Assembly (NCBI GenBank): GCA_004794785.1
Contig: SJOL01003073.1
Location: 93,027 to 157,026 of the forward strand
Reading direction: 5' to 3'
DNA length: 64,000 bases
Source: Opisthorchis felineus
Lineage: Eukaryota > Platyhelminthes > Trematoda > Opisthorchiida > Opisthorchiidae
Shown: positions 1-11,929 of the stretch, piece by piece
Layout of the letters: every line of letters begins with the position of its first letter
Position numbering within the stretch: the first letter of the stretch is position 1
Notes under the pieces: model-generated
Told to the model about the DNA's origin: nothing
What the model saw: only the letters and a program-made list of their open reading frames with translations
Databases searched by the model: none
Program-made: the position numbers and the translations under genes

Positions 1-2084
1 ATACTTTGTGGACAATACTAGGGTTCCTTATTTACAGATTTTTAGAATCTGAACTTTTCATCTGACGGAACTATGAGCAGGGAGCAGGGATGATTCCACA
101 CCACATTCCGATGAAAAATGGAAAGAAATTGACTGTTGATATATTATAGAAAACGGGTATTAGTAAAACAGGACAACCACATTGAGGAAGGGAAGGGAAA
201 ACCATTTTCAAAAGACCAGCACAGATACAATAACCGTTCTAGTTACTGCAAAACGTGAAGAAGGCTTTAAACTTCACGTCTTATTTCGTTAAGTTGAATG
301 GAGAATACAAAACTGTTTCATCTCTTTGTCTGCCGCACGCTAATTTTGCCCAAGTTCTGATGAGGCTGCGAAAATATTCTGGTTTAAAGATTCAGTAGGA
401 ACGTCGTACTACTTCTACTGCTTATGTCGTTCGCCAAACCACGGGGCGAGATCCAGCACAACCTGTCTTAATAATCCGGTGATTTACCTCAGCCGGGTGC
501 CTTTGCTTCACAAAATTCTGGATGTTTTATTTGAGTCAGATTAATTTCTATCTCCTGCAAGTGGTTCCATCAGGGTCAGATGCTGCAGTGCCGATTGGGC
601 AGACATTTACTGGGTTCGCGCTCATCACACGATTGTATGCATTATCACCGTGCATGCTTGCCGAAGGAATGCCTCTGCAGTCGATGTGTTATCATTACTG
701 GTAGCGTGTCAGGTGCCGGAGAAGTTTATTGGTTTTACCTATCCTGGCAGATGATCTGCCCAATGGCTGTTAATCAGGTGGCTGTTAATTTATTCGCCGA
801 GCTTCGCAATTAGCACGCAGACGTTTAATCACAAAACAAGTGTGCATCATCACCGCACACTGGTGATACCTCCTCGTTCAGTGACGAAACATAGCCAAGC
901 TTGACGAGCAGATCAATGGCCACCTGACCAAAACAACCAGCGCCATCACTGGGTTTTGATGAGAGTACCAGTTTTCAGCAAAGTGTCTGATCCTCAGTCC
1001 GTCACCAAAGTTGTCAGGCCAAGATTAAGTTCAAGTGCGCATTTGAGTGAATGCTTCCACTGCTATGATCGGGATCAGACGTGTCACTCAGTCCCAGTGT
1101 AATTATAGCCCAATCGAAAGTAGGTGAAAGCGCACAATAAGTGAAACATGGATACGCTATTGAGGAAAATGTCGGTAGCTCAGGTAGCGTAGATGGTCGT
1201 TGGTTTGTTCGTTGAGCTGGGCAACTTAATTGCAAACGTTTCATCAATAATCGAGGTGAAATCATAGATGCGTTGTTAGGGAGCGTGATTGGGCACAACT
1301 ACCTACCCATCGCTACTCTTCACTACAGTCCCTGATGATGTCACCTCGACTAGTGATGAAACGTTTGCAATCAAATTGTCCAGCTCAGCAAACAAACCAA
1401 TAATCAAACAGGTATATTTGATAGAAATCGAACACGAACCCCAGTCAGCGATGTGCATTTCCAGAAGGACCGGTTCTGTGTCGGTCCTGGAAGTTTTACT
1501 TTTCTCGTATATCTGTATATTATGGGTCTAGTAGCTCAAAACCCAAAATTCAGAAGTGCAAGCAGATTTCACTTCTCACAGCACCTGAATTACCCCATCA
1601 AATGAAATACCGTCTAGAGAGCACCACTGCTTTTGAAATCTTGAATAAAATAAATGCCTAAAGTTTTATGTGATGTGAAACATTGTCTTCTTATTTGCTC
1701 TAGCTTTCATCACATGGAGTGGATAGAAGTAAGCAAATATGTGATGTTTTTACACAGCTGCAGAAGTTTTGTTAGTTGGCGTTCACTTGTTCAAACTGTC
1801 ATAAGAGTGCGACAGATTACCACACCGAGTTTAGGTGGCAAACACGAAGTATTTTCTCGCACGACATAAGTGTGCCGTTTCTGGCTCACCATTGTGCACA
1901 GAGAATCAATTTGTTTCTTATCAACCAATGAAACTGCTTGAACATTTAAAGTAAGAAAACAGAATCAAATGATCAATGAGTTTATAGGCAGTAACCGCCC
2001 TAACTTGTCTGTGTTAGAAAGATTTAATCCAAAGATCTTTTAGTCTGACGTAAAAGATCATCTTTATTGACAGGAAGACAAGAG
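1..2084. other. No supportable gene
   Basis: Only short open frames (under 100 codons) occur, on both strands and overlapping each other, with no recognisable motif or paired splice signals. There is no simple repeat and no match to the repeat families found elsewhere in the window. It is read as intergenic or deep intronic sequence. Confidence 0.5.
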
Positions 2085-2645
2085 GAAAACACCGGCGTTT
2101 CATTGCAATACAACCATGTCAATTTATTTGAATAAAACCTTATAATACATTAAAAAATGGGATAGGAAGTGGGACCTGAGGTTAGCCTATCACAGAAATC
2201 CGAGCTTCCTAAACCTCCAACACGTAGTCAGACAGTCTTGATAGGAACTCACATAGATCAGCCGACATAGCAGTCAGTGTCCCCAGCCAAGCACAGAGAA
2301 GCCAAACAGCACCAACAACACCCAAACTTTTTGCAACATGATTCATTCCCCTGTACTTTGTCAAATTCTGTCAACCCTGAATCAGGCACGGGAGACAGCG
2401 CGCGTCTCAGTAAGTTGTAACTGTATGTGCAAAATACATGGTCCAACAATCTTGGCTTACAATGGTGGATGCATTCTTTGATAAAAGTACCCTCTATCTC
2501 ACCAAAACCCCGTCTCCTGACCACCGCATTGCGAATTCGTTGGTTCCAGCTCCATCTATAATTCTGGGAAATCGTTTGTCAAGGACCTAGAGATATCTCA
2601 TGTCCTTCGTCCGAAATAGCCAACTCTCGCAACCGTACGATAATA
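2085..2645 (-). pseudogene. RTE-type non-LTR retrotransposon, 3' end, decayed (copy A)
   Basis: Read on the minus strand from 2645 down, the sequence encodes the C-terminal part of an endonuclease-reverse transcriptase of RTE type. It begins with a YGCESW motif and a short run RTKDMRYL, continues with VRRRGFGE, and then reaches a region rich in Cys, Trp and Leu that corresponds to the usual end of these proteins. The frame is broken by stops and shifts, so it is a dead fragment. The following 3' part (about 2085-2250, AT-rich, with AATAAA-like stretches on the minus strand) matches copy B at 16135-16660 closely through both the coding and non-coding portions. The pair therefore defines one subfamily that was 5'-truncated on insertion. 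Clade assignment rests on recognised motifs, not on a search. Confidence 0.75.
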
Positions 2646-5600
2646 CAGCCCATTCTGTAGTCCGTTATAGGTTAGAAGACAATTCATATTGGTTCTCAGT
2701 AGAGTGTTGGCCCAAGAAATATGAGGAACTGGTTAGAGCTAGAAGAATTATGTGTGTCAATTGACGTGCGTAACGTATGCAAACGATCTTAGCTGCTGAA
2801 CAGACCGTTATACTTAAGTGACATTTCCTAACATCTATTTTATAGCGGGATATTTCAGGCCTGTGACTTCCTTGCAGATTCTTTAAATGGATGTGGAAAT
2901 CCAAAGAAAACTAACCGAGGATGTCAACTGACGCAAACATCACCCCTGTTAAAGTTTGGTGACAGCCCTCATTACAAGCTGTGTTCATCTAGTACTCAAA
3001 TTCTGCGTACTAAGATAAGCTGACTTCGTAAACTCCAATGACCCAGACCGCTCGCAGACCCTCAGATTAAGATAACCATAAGAAACTTTGGCAACTACTT
3101 CCAAACCCAAGCATATAAGGCACTGGGAGAGCCACTGAAGAGAACTAGTAGAATTCGGATTAGACTACGTATGCGACATATGAGAAAAATTTGTACTACC
3201 TGTCGATTCAAAGTTGGGTATAAAAGCATTTTGTATTTCAAGAAAAATGCTGGGTAATCGTCAGATAATCCCCTGGACTCAGCATGGAAATCTTTGGAGT
3301 ACAAGAACGGGGCAACATGTGTGAAAATTTTTCATCTGTGACCGTGCTCGGGATGATTAAGAGTAATAAGTTGCTTCCCCAAGTAAATTTCGCCATATCA
3401 CCTGGACTGTGATATGAATTACGGGTGGTAGCTACGATTCTGTCGTGCGGCGAGTGTTAAAACATGTGTCCAGTCGCTCCACTGCAAAGTGTCTAGAAGT
3501 TTGTTTGCAAAACTTTCTGTCTGAACTAAAATGGAAAATTTATTGGATTTATGGTCACCTATGGGAATATGGGTGCTGCAGCCTTTCAGCAGACAAACAA
3601 ATGGAGTAAGCGTAACCAGTCGTGTAACCAGTCGCCGATCCAAACAGGACAACGTGACCAGTGGCGAAAGCTCAGAATGTTTACCTAGCTACTCAACGTT
3701 TCTCTCAGAGGACCAGACAGTTTTCACGCAAATGAGCCTGGTAGACAATCGAATGTGAATGAGGAATTCCAACCTCGTGATATCCTCAATATCAGGTTTT
3801 CTTTGAAAATAGATAACTAGTTAGCTAAACATTCTTACCAACTGCCAGTAGAGATTTCGTCCTGCAAGTGAAGCCAATCAATAGGAATGAAACAGCTGTA
3901 CAGTGCTTCTCGGCTTCACTTATAGGACGAAATCTCCACCGAATATTCCCAAATCTCTTCACATTACTAACAATGGGTAATGTCACATACCATTTCTGCT
4001 GAGCCGTACGTGCATCCACCTGAATGCTGTCTACCAGGTGTTAAACCGAGAAAATCAGACTGGAGGCGAAAAGCAGGAAACCGTTCTGAATTTACCAGTA
4101 TGCCCAACTGGTGACCCGTAATTGTCACTTCACGTAAGCACATTTGAACACCTTAGCCCCACAGTGCATGCAAAGAGTTACCTGGTGGCTCACGTCACTC
4201 AGAAGGTGCATCCTAGGCACACATAAGTGGCCAGGTAGCGCTGACAGGTTCACGACGAACCAAAGGCAAGTTTACTAAACCTTAGGGAAGCTAAAACGAA
4301 TTTTTCAGGCTTAATCAGGGTGACTAAATGACCTTAATTATGAACGCAACAGGTTGATATGAATACGAAATGTTACAATAAAAAATAGTTGTGTTCTGCT
4401 GAATCTAACACAAACGAGTTCATCTGACAAAACCTGGTACTGCCCTGGAATAAATTCACTGATGTGCTTCATGATTTATGTATTCGGATAGTGTTTCCTA
4501 CAAATAAATTAAGTTATGCCACCGTTTAGCAATTTTTGGGAAAAAAAACTCTACCCCCGATTACTCTAGATATGCGTCTAACATAATGCTGTTCAAAAAG
4601 ACCACGAAATGAAGATCCCCGCAACAAGGGGTTCTTTCACCAAAGGGTTGCCATTCCTTCCTTTTTGATGAAAGCCAAAAAGCATATTCATGGTGGTGGC
4701 AAGAAGCTTCATTTTGACTTTCCTAGTTGTATAAAGAAGCTCAGATTAGAAGTCACATATGAATTCATTCCGCGTCAAATAAGGCAATCCATTCTTCATA
4801 CTATTGTTGAAGTAGTTTGATTCAGTCTTCTCTTTACCAAGATGAGGAAGTATCGAAACATGGTTGTGGAACTTACTTTATTCTAATGCAGTAATACTAG
4901 TTACACAGTTACTTCCTTCGATGGGGAAGTGACCGTGGGACCGACCAAATTTGTGGATATCTCTGAAATGCTCCCTTTTGGGGGCACATATATTGAGTCG
5001 CGCGCTGTAGCGCTTTTCTGTACGGCTGGAGCAGAAACAAATTACTGCAAATAGAATCACTACAGCGGCTTCTGAACGCATCGTTAAAAAACTTGGTTGT
5101 TATTAGCGTGTGGGACTGGTAACAGGATAACAATCTGACTTCTCCGCCATCACTCAGTTTGCTGAGTTTATTTAAAGGTATTTGAATCTAGACCTTGTTA
5201 ATTAAAACAAAAAACGCAGGGAGCAAACTAATGGAAACTACAGAACGCCTGCATTTTTGCTCCTTTGATAGGCTACCCCACACTCTTCACTCCGATGGAA
5301 TTTCCTATTTCCTGGTTGATTTGTACATAAATTCCGTCGAGGTTTTTGTTGGGAGGCTTGTAAATGCGGGACACAGTAAACTCGAGGAAAGCCGTAAGTT
5401 GATACAAAGGGAACAAAGCGGAACTCTGCAAACTGTGAAATATAATGGACTCTTTTCTAATTTATTTGTAGGCACCAGGATATACCACCCATTGAGACAA
5501 GTAGCCAGAGCTAGCGAGCACTCACGTGACACCACACGCATAGTTTCCTTAGCTTATTAGCGACGTTACGTCCTACTAATATGGATCTCTCAGCTGAGAC

Positions 5601-6402
5601 AGCCGTCTGCAACTCAAACGTTTTATGAAGCCAGTCTTCATTGCATTTCTGTGTACTGCTAGGCAGAACGGCTTCTCAAGTCTACTTGAGCAAAATGGCA
5701 CGCCTACCATGATTCATTTTAAACTTTTGACCAAGAAATATGCACGTTAAGTGCAGTGATTTATTGAAGAAAATGAGCGCGAGGACAATTGGGTGCGTGT
5801 AAAAGCCTCCTATCTTGTCGACTTCATTGACTGGGTGAGTCCTCGCGCCTATAGTTGAGCTATGTACACCTGCGTATGAATTCAACAGCAATGATGATAT
5901 TATCCGTGTCCGCATTAACAGTTTCTGGGTGGTTACCCGTTGTTGTCACCTCAAACGAACAGTCAGAGCTACATTTTTCAGTAATGAATTAGATATGCAT
6001 GATCGGTGCTCACGACTTGAATAACCACACTGCTGTTTTCAGATGCGCATCTCTTTGGAGGCAGCCTGCTTCTAATGGTGCAAATAAATCTGAGATTGAG
6101 CCAACTTGCTCTACTATTGGGAGTCACGCTATTGGGGGCGGTGCTCTATTAGGTTTGGATAGTAATTTTCTGATACTTACACTGCAAGATTCACATCTAA
6201 TTAAACAGCAGATGGCACTTGGTTCGATGTATAACTGCTTGGTGTTGTTTTCAGGACAACAAGGGAGGAATCGTTTGGTATTCCAAGCGACAAAATCCAC
6301 ACTTTCTGTTGATTCTGACGACCTAGGCAAAAGTTTGGTTAGTTAACAAATGACTGAAATGACTGACAGTAATGTCAATAATAAGAATAATAATAATCAA
6401 AC
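2646..6402. other. No supportable gene
   Basis: Open frames here are short. The longest are at 5195-5560 (+) and 5999-6346 (+), at 121 and 115 codons. They show no domain, no signal peptide and no convincing exon boundary. A short (AAT)n-like tract lies near 6375-6400, next to a SINE. I see no other repeat family. Confidence 0.45.
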
Positions 6403-6590
6403 AATCGTTCAGATGTAGCAACCCTTCCGTACCTACCCGCCATACCCCCCAGAGGATGGAAGGGGTGTGAGATACTCCTGATCGCTCAGGCCTAGAGAAG
6501 AGTAATCGATATACTAGCTTTGGGGTACGAACCACTCACCTTCCGATCAATAAGTTCACTCCTTAACCACTGAGCTAACTGTTAACTGGC
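6403..6590 (-). repeat. tRNA-derived SINE (copy S1)
   Basis: The plus strand ends with a tRNA-like head in reverse orientation: a B-box-like GGGTACGAACC at 6523-6533, followed by a stretch resembling the reverse complement of an A-box around 6560-6585. The body upstream (GTAGCAACCCTTCCG, and the AGGCCTAGA segment) lines up with copies S2 and S3. Divergence is moderate, and the B box carries a T-to-A change from the GGTTCGAACC consensus, so this is an old copy. The left edge adjoins an AAT-rich tract. Confidence 0.65.
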
Positions 6591-9500
6591 AAGAATGAGT
6601 GAACACAAGTTTCTTATTTTCACATAATATAAAAACGCGTAATTTCACAGAGGAATGAAGCTTACGCTTACCATTTTTTTAGGCACTTAATCTGTCCCAA
6701 ATGATCAGTTTTTACGTATAGTTTGAGGGAGTTAGAAAACTTTCGAACATGACCTTCATCAACTTCGTCATCTTATGAATATACGTCTTACGTTTCAATG
6801 CTGGTTTAACTCAAGCTTTACAGAAAATTAAAACGGTGCTATTTCCCACTACTAGGTAGTGCATCATTAAATTTTTCTGACGCTTTCAATCCACAATATC
6901 CAGATGCTCTTTCCGTTAAGCAAAAGAATAAAGCTACCAATGTTGCGTAAAAGTGGTTTAGTCTTTCCTATGTTCCTAAGTCTGCAAAGCAAAATTAACT
7001 TGTGTGATCCTTTGGTATAAACATTCCATGTTCGGTTACCTGACAGTAACCAAAACGGAATCTCTACAACCTCAATATATACCCGATCGCAACTATGATC
7101 CTCAAGTATGGAGTTGCTCACTTTGCAAATTCTCAGTGTGCGCAGACATTCAGTTCTATGTGTAAGTTTTTAAGAAAGTCTACTGTCACATGCGAATAGT
7201 TATCTGGTCACATTTGATTCACAGTGCAATTCCGTATGAGAGCTTCATAGTTGTTAGGTCAACCATTCCTACTCATTTTCTCAGAATTAGCGTTATTTAC
7301 ACTAACTCGTTTACCTAGGTTGATACAAATAGCCTAAACTAAATGGATGTTTGAGAATAGCGTCCATTTAAAGGACTGGCATGAGCCACCGAAAGCTGGT
7401 CTGATAAAGCGACCACATTCGCTTAGACGATGGATACGGACGTTAGATAGAGTACGTGATACACAGTGGCTCATGGCATTTTTATTTGTTCCTGTTATTT
7501 GGCATAACTCGTTCGTACTGTTTCTCTATTTAATGTGTTGACTGATTTAGGAGTCTAATCGCCAAGTTCTTCAGTTACGCAAACAAGCTTCCATGGAAGG
7601 CAATACTGAATCAGTTGATGTGACGACAGCTGGTTTGAGTAACGGATGCTGGTTAGCATCATCAACATCAGTAGTGACAATGATGCTTCACTGGCGTGTT
7701 GGATAGCTAGCAGAAATCATAGTTGAATTTATACCGCAGAAGTCCGCATATAGCAGAACGTGAGAGTAGTGTCATAACAACTGCCGACATAACGGAGGCT
7801 TAATATTTTTATCCCAGCAACCAGTTAATGTAAGTACTCATTCCTATAGAGAATACCCTTGAGAAAGGTCAGAATCCTCCTGCTGTGCGGAAGCTTATGT
7901 AAAAGAAATGAGATCTTCCTGAGATCGTCCTATTTGACCTATAACACCAATCTGCAGCCTCCCTTCTCGACGGTTGTGTACATATATTGTTTTGTTAGCA
8001 AAAGACACAAAAAAGTGCTTTTGTTTTCACAAATTTTTGTTTCGGTTGTTTTAAGCAAGTGTAATCTGCAAAAACAAATGTGGTGCGGGATTCCGCGTAT
8101 GCTGAACGACAGTGATCAATGAGGCACTGAAAGGACAGCTACAATCTCCTGGTAAGCACTCAATGTCAACTACTCAGCTGAAACGGCTTGGGACGGGAAC
8201 CGAATTTTATCAGAGGGGTACAAGATCGCAGCTGCAAGTGTTCCATCGGTGCGACATTCAAATGGTGTAGTTTGTGGACTTGAGATGTTATCAGAAGTGC
8301 AGCCCACTTTTGAAAGAAGCGAATATATGGCCGGCGCTGAACTGTTGAAAACAGGTAAAACTAGGTAAGCTTCGTGTACACGCTCTAATTATTGGGGGTT
8401 ACTGCAGGAAACAAACCCTAAATTTTTATTGGTAACCTGGACAATTATATACTAAGTAAAATCGTTTAGTGAAATGATGCTGGGAATGTTTCAATCACCT
8501 GAGTGGCCAGAACAACCTAAAAGCATGCGGAATATTTGCATAATTTGTTTTAGGATCAAGTGTTTTCTGATGCAGTGTTACTATTTTAAGGGATTCAGCA
8601 GTAAAATAACTGACACCAAAATAAAATCGTTCTCCCTTGCAACGGTTTTTCTTCAAAGAACTTTTCCCAGAAGGGAAGAATCGAGGGGGTAAACGAAGGA
8701 GTGGAATTTAGAACGCCGATATTGTGAAAACTTGAAAATATGTTTGTCCTAAATTTCTATTTCTTAACGCCGGAAGGTGTGATAAAAGTATACTGTAACC
8801 CCGTTGTATGATGGGCGGAGTACTCAAAGTAGAAAGAAACAAAAATTTTTGGTAAACATCTGACTGGTTCTCTGCTAACTCAGCAAAAACCAACTGGATT
8901 AGCTAGTGAAATACATTGCTTTTAGCAAACTACATTGTTAAATGGTACGACTATTTTGTTGGAATACCGATAGAAGTACGAATAAAATATCTACAGTCAG
9001 GCAAACGGCTAACTACCATGAGAATGAAGTTAGCCAGACTACTCCGGTAAAGACAGAAATATACATAAAATGCTGGCAGTTGAAACGAAGAGCTTCATTC
9101 ACCGGGGTTGATTGAGTCCGTCCTGGTTGTGCTAGTCATTGCCAGTCAAAAAATGGTAACATATGCAGAAAACCATTAATAACGGATAGAATCTGCGGAG
9201 TGAACTTTATCTCGAAAGCTATGTGATCACAACCTCCGGATGAAAGCACAAATTACCAGCACTTGACTTCCTGGTAATTTGCCGCCCATGGTTTGTCACC
9301 CTAGAGGTGAATCAAACAACGCTTAAGATCATTTCGTTCTCCTCTCTAACCTCACTCACGTACGTGGACAAGCTGGCTGAAGTTTTCAGCTACAGTGAAA
9401 AATATCTTTTTGACTGGGAACTTGTGTCTTGGGGGAGAACGGAGAAGCTGTCTTACGAGGTTTCGCTGTCACACTATAATGTCTTAGTAAACTTTGGTCA

Positions 9501-10469
9501 GTTTCACAAAAGGTTTCCCGCTACGTTCTTCGTTTTGCTATCACGCATTCGATGTCTGTCACCCACCGCACTCACTTTATATGTGATGCATTGTCTCATG
9601 ACATTAGCTATAAATTGACAATCCACCTAACTAGGTTAATGTTGTTCTTGCATTCCAGCTATCTCAACCCTGATCTTGTTGTAACAAGCGTCAAATGCTC
9701 TAAGTGAAATATGACAGCTGGTATTCGGAAACAGCACAGGTATAGAAGAAGGATGATATGACTCAGTTAACGCATTCAGTCCGTTTAAAAGTCTAAAGGA
9801 TTTTAGCTACAAAATAGAAAGCCACAGTCCAGCAAATTTCGTGACGTTCGTTGTTCTATCATGTTCTCCTTACCTTGTGATTTTCATGCAGGCCGTCCTT
9901 ATATAGGCTTTGCGAGGCCAAAAAGCCTTCAAGAAGAATGACACCGACACTGCATGTGCGGCACTTTGACGCCGTCCATCGGTGTAAACTGCACTCATTC
10001 AGCACTTCATGCTGATATATTATTGCAGATTTCAGACTGAATTTCAACAACACACACAATTCCTGCCTCTCCATTCGGTCTGGTGTGGAACTAGGTCACT
10101 GGAAACGTTGGTAGTGTTGTTCCAAACCAAGCACTGAGACTCGTCACTACGTGACTTTGTAAGCCACTCCAAACACCAAAGTAGAATTGAAGGATCAAAC
10201 TGTTTGTTCTACCTCTAAGGAGCATTTCCGATGCATAGAGTCCCCCTTCAAACTGTTCTACTGGAAACCTTTGGGAAAATAAATCACATCACTGATCTGT
10301 GTTGAAGCTTACTTTTCGAAAGGGTCTTCCCAGACGCGCAGTTCATTTTCACGAGGAGCAAAGATTCGGAAATGTTCAGCTGACGCAGTAAGTGAAGAAG
10401 TCCTCATCTGATCATAGTCATGTTGGACAACAAAATACCTCACATTATAAAATAATAATGGTAATCTTT
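6591..10469. other. No supportable gene
   Basis: Several open frames of 60 to 103 codons are present, the longest at 9307-9618 (+). None has a recognisable motif. I found no member of the window's repeat families here. Confidence 0.45.
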
Positions 10470-10640
10470 CAGCTGTAACACCCTTTCGGTGCCTAAATGT
10501 CATGCCGTACGAAGGGAGCACGGGACTGAGAAAGTGATAGGCACTGCTTAATCTAGGCAGAAGCAGTCAACGTTCAGTTCGAACCATGGACCTTCGGGTC
10601 ACCAAGTTCATGCCTTAACCACCGAGCTAGCCTGGTTCGA
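10470..10640 (-). repeat. tRNA-derived SINE (copy S2)
   Basis: This copy begins with TTTCAGCTGTAACACCCTTT at 10470, nearly identical to the start of copy S3, and ends with a B-box (AGTTCGAACC at 10576-10585) and a degenerate tRNA head running to about 10632 (CCTTAACCACCGAGCTAG). The tRNA-like part reads on the minus strand, so the element was copied from minus-strand RNA with its tail on the left. It is intermediate in divergence between S1 and S3. No clear target-site duplication is visible. Confidence 0.75.
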
Positions 10641-11360
10641 AGTTTCTCACAACGTTAACATGACCCAATCATACATTAGATAAAACGAAATAGGAACAAA
10701 ACACCAAACCCCATTAATGGTTGTAATTCTACGATTCAGTTCAAAGATGGTTTCAAACACACTCTACTATAAATGGTCATTTGCAATAAATACCTGGTCA
10801 GACTAAACAATTGATAGCTGGAATGACCTTAAAACCATTTTTGGAGATTTTGGATGTTGAAACTTCTTCGCAAAAAAGCAACTGGAATCCTTACAAAACA
10901 CACGATAAGAATGCTAGCAAATGAAGAGTTTTGATACCGAGTATATTGTTCGGTTTGAGAGGCTCCAAAATTTCACATTCCTATATGTCCGCAGATAAGT
11001 ATTGGGCTATCGTACGGATCACAATCTGTGAATGGAATAGGTGGGATTTCATGTGTATACCTTCATCTGGTGAGCTCGCCCAAACTCTACTGGTTATGGA
11101 CAGAGGACAAAAGCGAAAATAAGTCTCACATTTAGCAAGCAAACCTATACGTTGATGGATTGGGATGTGGGAAAAAGCGTCGGCTTTTTTAAGCCTGTGA
11201 GTCTAGTAATACGGAAAACAGAAGGTTGAACACCACGTCACTAGAAATTTGTCCATGGATTTTAAATAAGAGTTTCCAACATAGCTACTTTTCCAAACAC
11301 CACTTTAAAAAGTAGTGGTTATGAAGGCAACTAGTCACAATGATTCTGAAAACCCTTCGA
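10641..11360. other. No supportable gene
   Basis: No open frame above 65 codons and no repeat that I recognise. AT-rich sequence separates the SINE from the hammerhead repeat. Confidence 0.5.
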
Positions 11361-11362
11361 CA

Positions 11363-11408
11363 GCACACGATAGTTTCGCCCTTTACTATTTGGGCACACC
11401 AGGTAGGA
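11363..11408 (-). ncRNA. Degenerate hammerhead ribozyme motif (H1)
   Basis: On the minus strand the layout of the hammerhead family is kept: a CUCCUAC 5' arm, a core heptamer, a four-pair stem II (GCCC with GGGC), GAAA, and then a 3' arm starting GUGUGC. The heptamer reads CUGGUGU instead of the invariant CUGAUGA, and the stem III palindrome has decayed to CUAUC. Changes at invariant core positions should abolish catalysis, so this is a relic. It belongs to the left unit of the back-to-back pair at 11361-11740. Confidence 0.6.
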
Positions 11409-11693
11409 GCAGTTAGCGAGTTTCCGTCAACCTTAAGTTCTACTTGAAACCAAATTGCACGAAATTAGCGAAATGCACTCATCTGGATACCAATTTGGTC
11501 CTCACAAGACTCACCTAAAACCCAGCTGACTCACTCTTTTGTGATTCTCTTTAGCCAAATGTGAATCACAATGGCTGGTTTTCAGGTGAGTCACCCGTGG
11601 AAACCAAATTGGTATGTAATTGAATGAACCATCGATTTTCGTACAATTCGGGTTCAAGTGCAACATAAGGCTGACGGAAACTCGGGTAATGCG

Positions 11694-11738
11694 CTTTCCT
11701 GATGAGCCACAGTAGGACGGGCGAAAACGGTCGTGGGA
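11694..11738 (+). ncRNA. Hammerhead ribozyme motif, both core boxes intact (H2)
   Basis: The plus strand shows CUGAUGA at 11699-11705, then a stem II segment (GCC at 11706-11708 pairing with GGC at 11720-11722), then GAAA at 11723-11726. ACGGUC follows at 11727-11732 and GUGGG at 11733-11737. The predicted cleavage site is after C11732. Stem I is weak here: the 5' arm CUUUC pairs with GUGGG only through C-G, two U-G wobbles and C-G, with one mismatch. Stem III is shortened, and one position has changed from the family palindrome ACCGGU. The invariant core is complete, but the flanking helices have partly decayed, so activity is uncertain. Confidence 0.7.
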
Positions 11739-11929
11739 TCTCGAAGAGTTTTCCGCAACCTTGTGAGGAGTTCCCTTTATCAAATTATACTACAACATCT
11801 CGACTTTATTGTTCCAAAGGAAACGTACAGCGGTTTTTGTGTAACGCTCAGTTGAAGATTACCATAAACGGGAGTTTCACCTGGGATTCAGTTGAGTCTC
11901 CCTTGAAAAACAAGATAATGTGCTAATGA

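Larger units (their letters stand above)
11361..11740. repeat. Back-to-back pair of hammerhead-repeat units forming an inverted repeat
   Basis: Two units of the same family face opposite ways. The left unit (11361-11533) carries its ribozyme on the minus strand. The right unit (11573-11740) carries it on the plus strand. Inside, 11488-11526 and 11574-11614 are reverse complements of each other with mismatches, built around the segment ACCAATTTGG and its complement, with a spacer of under 50 bases. The diagnostic body motif GAGTTTCCGTCAACCTTA appears at about 11418-11436 and again, reversed, at about 11666-11684. A further tail-like fragment of the same family follows at about 11845-11915. The arrangement would let a read-through transcript fold into a long hairpin. 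Confidence 0.75.

Noticed and set aside
355..390. CTGATGAG followed by GCTGCGAAAA, hammerhead-like
   Set aside because: Only a few bases separate the two boxes, so no stem II can form, and there are no stem I arms or family body around it.
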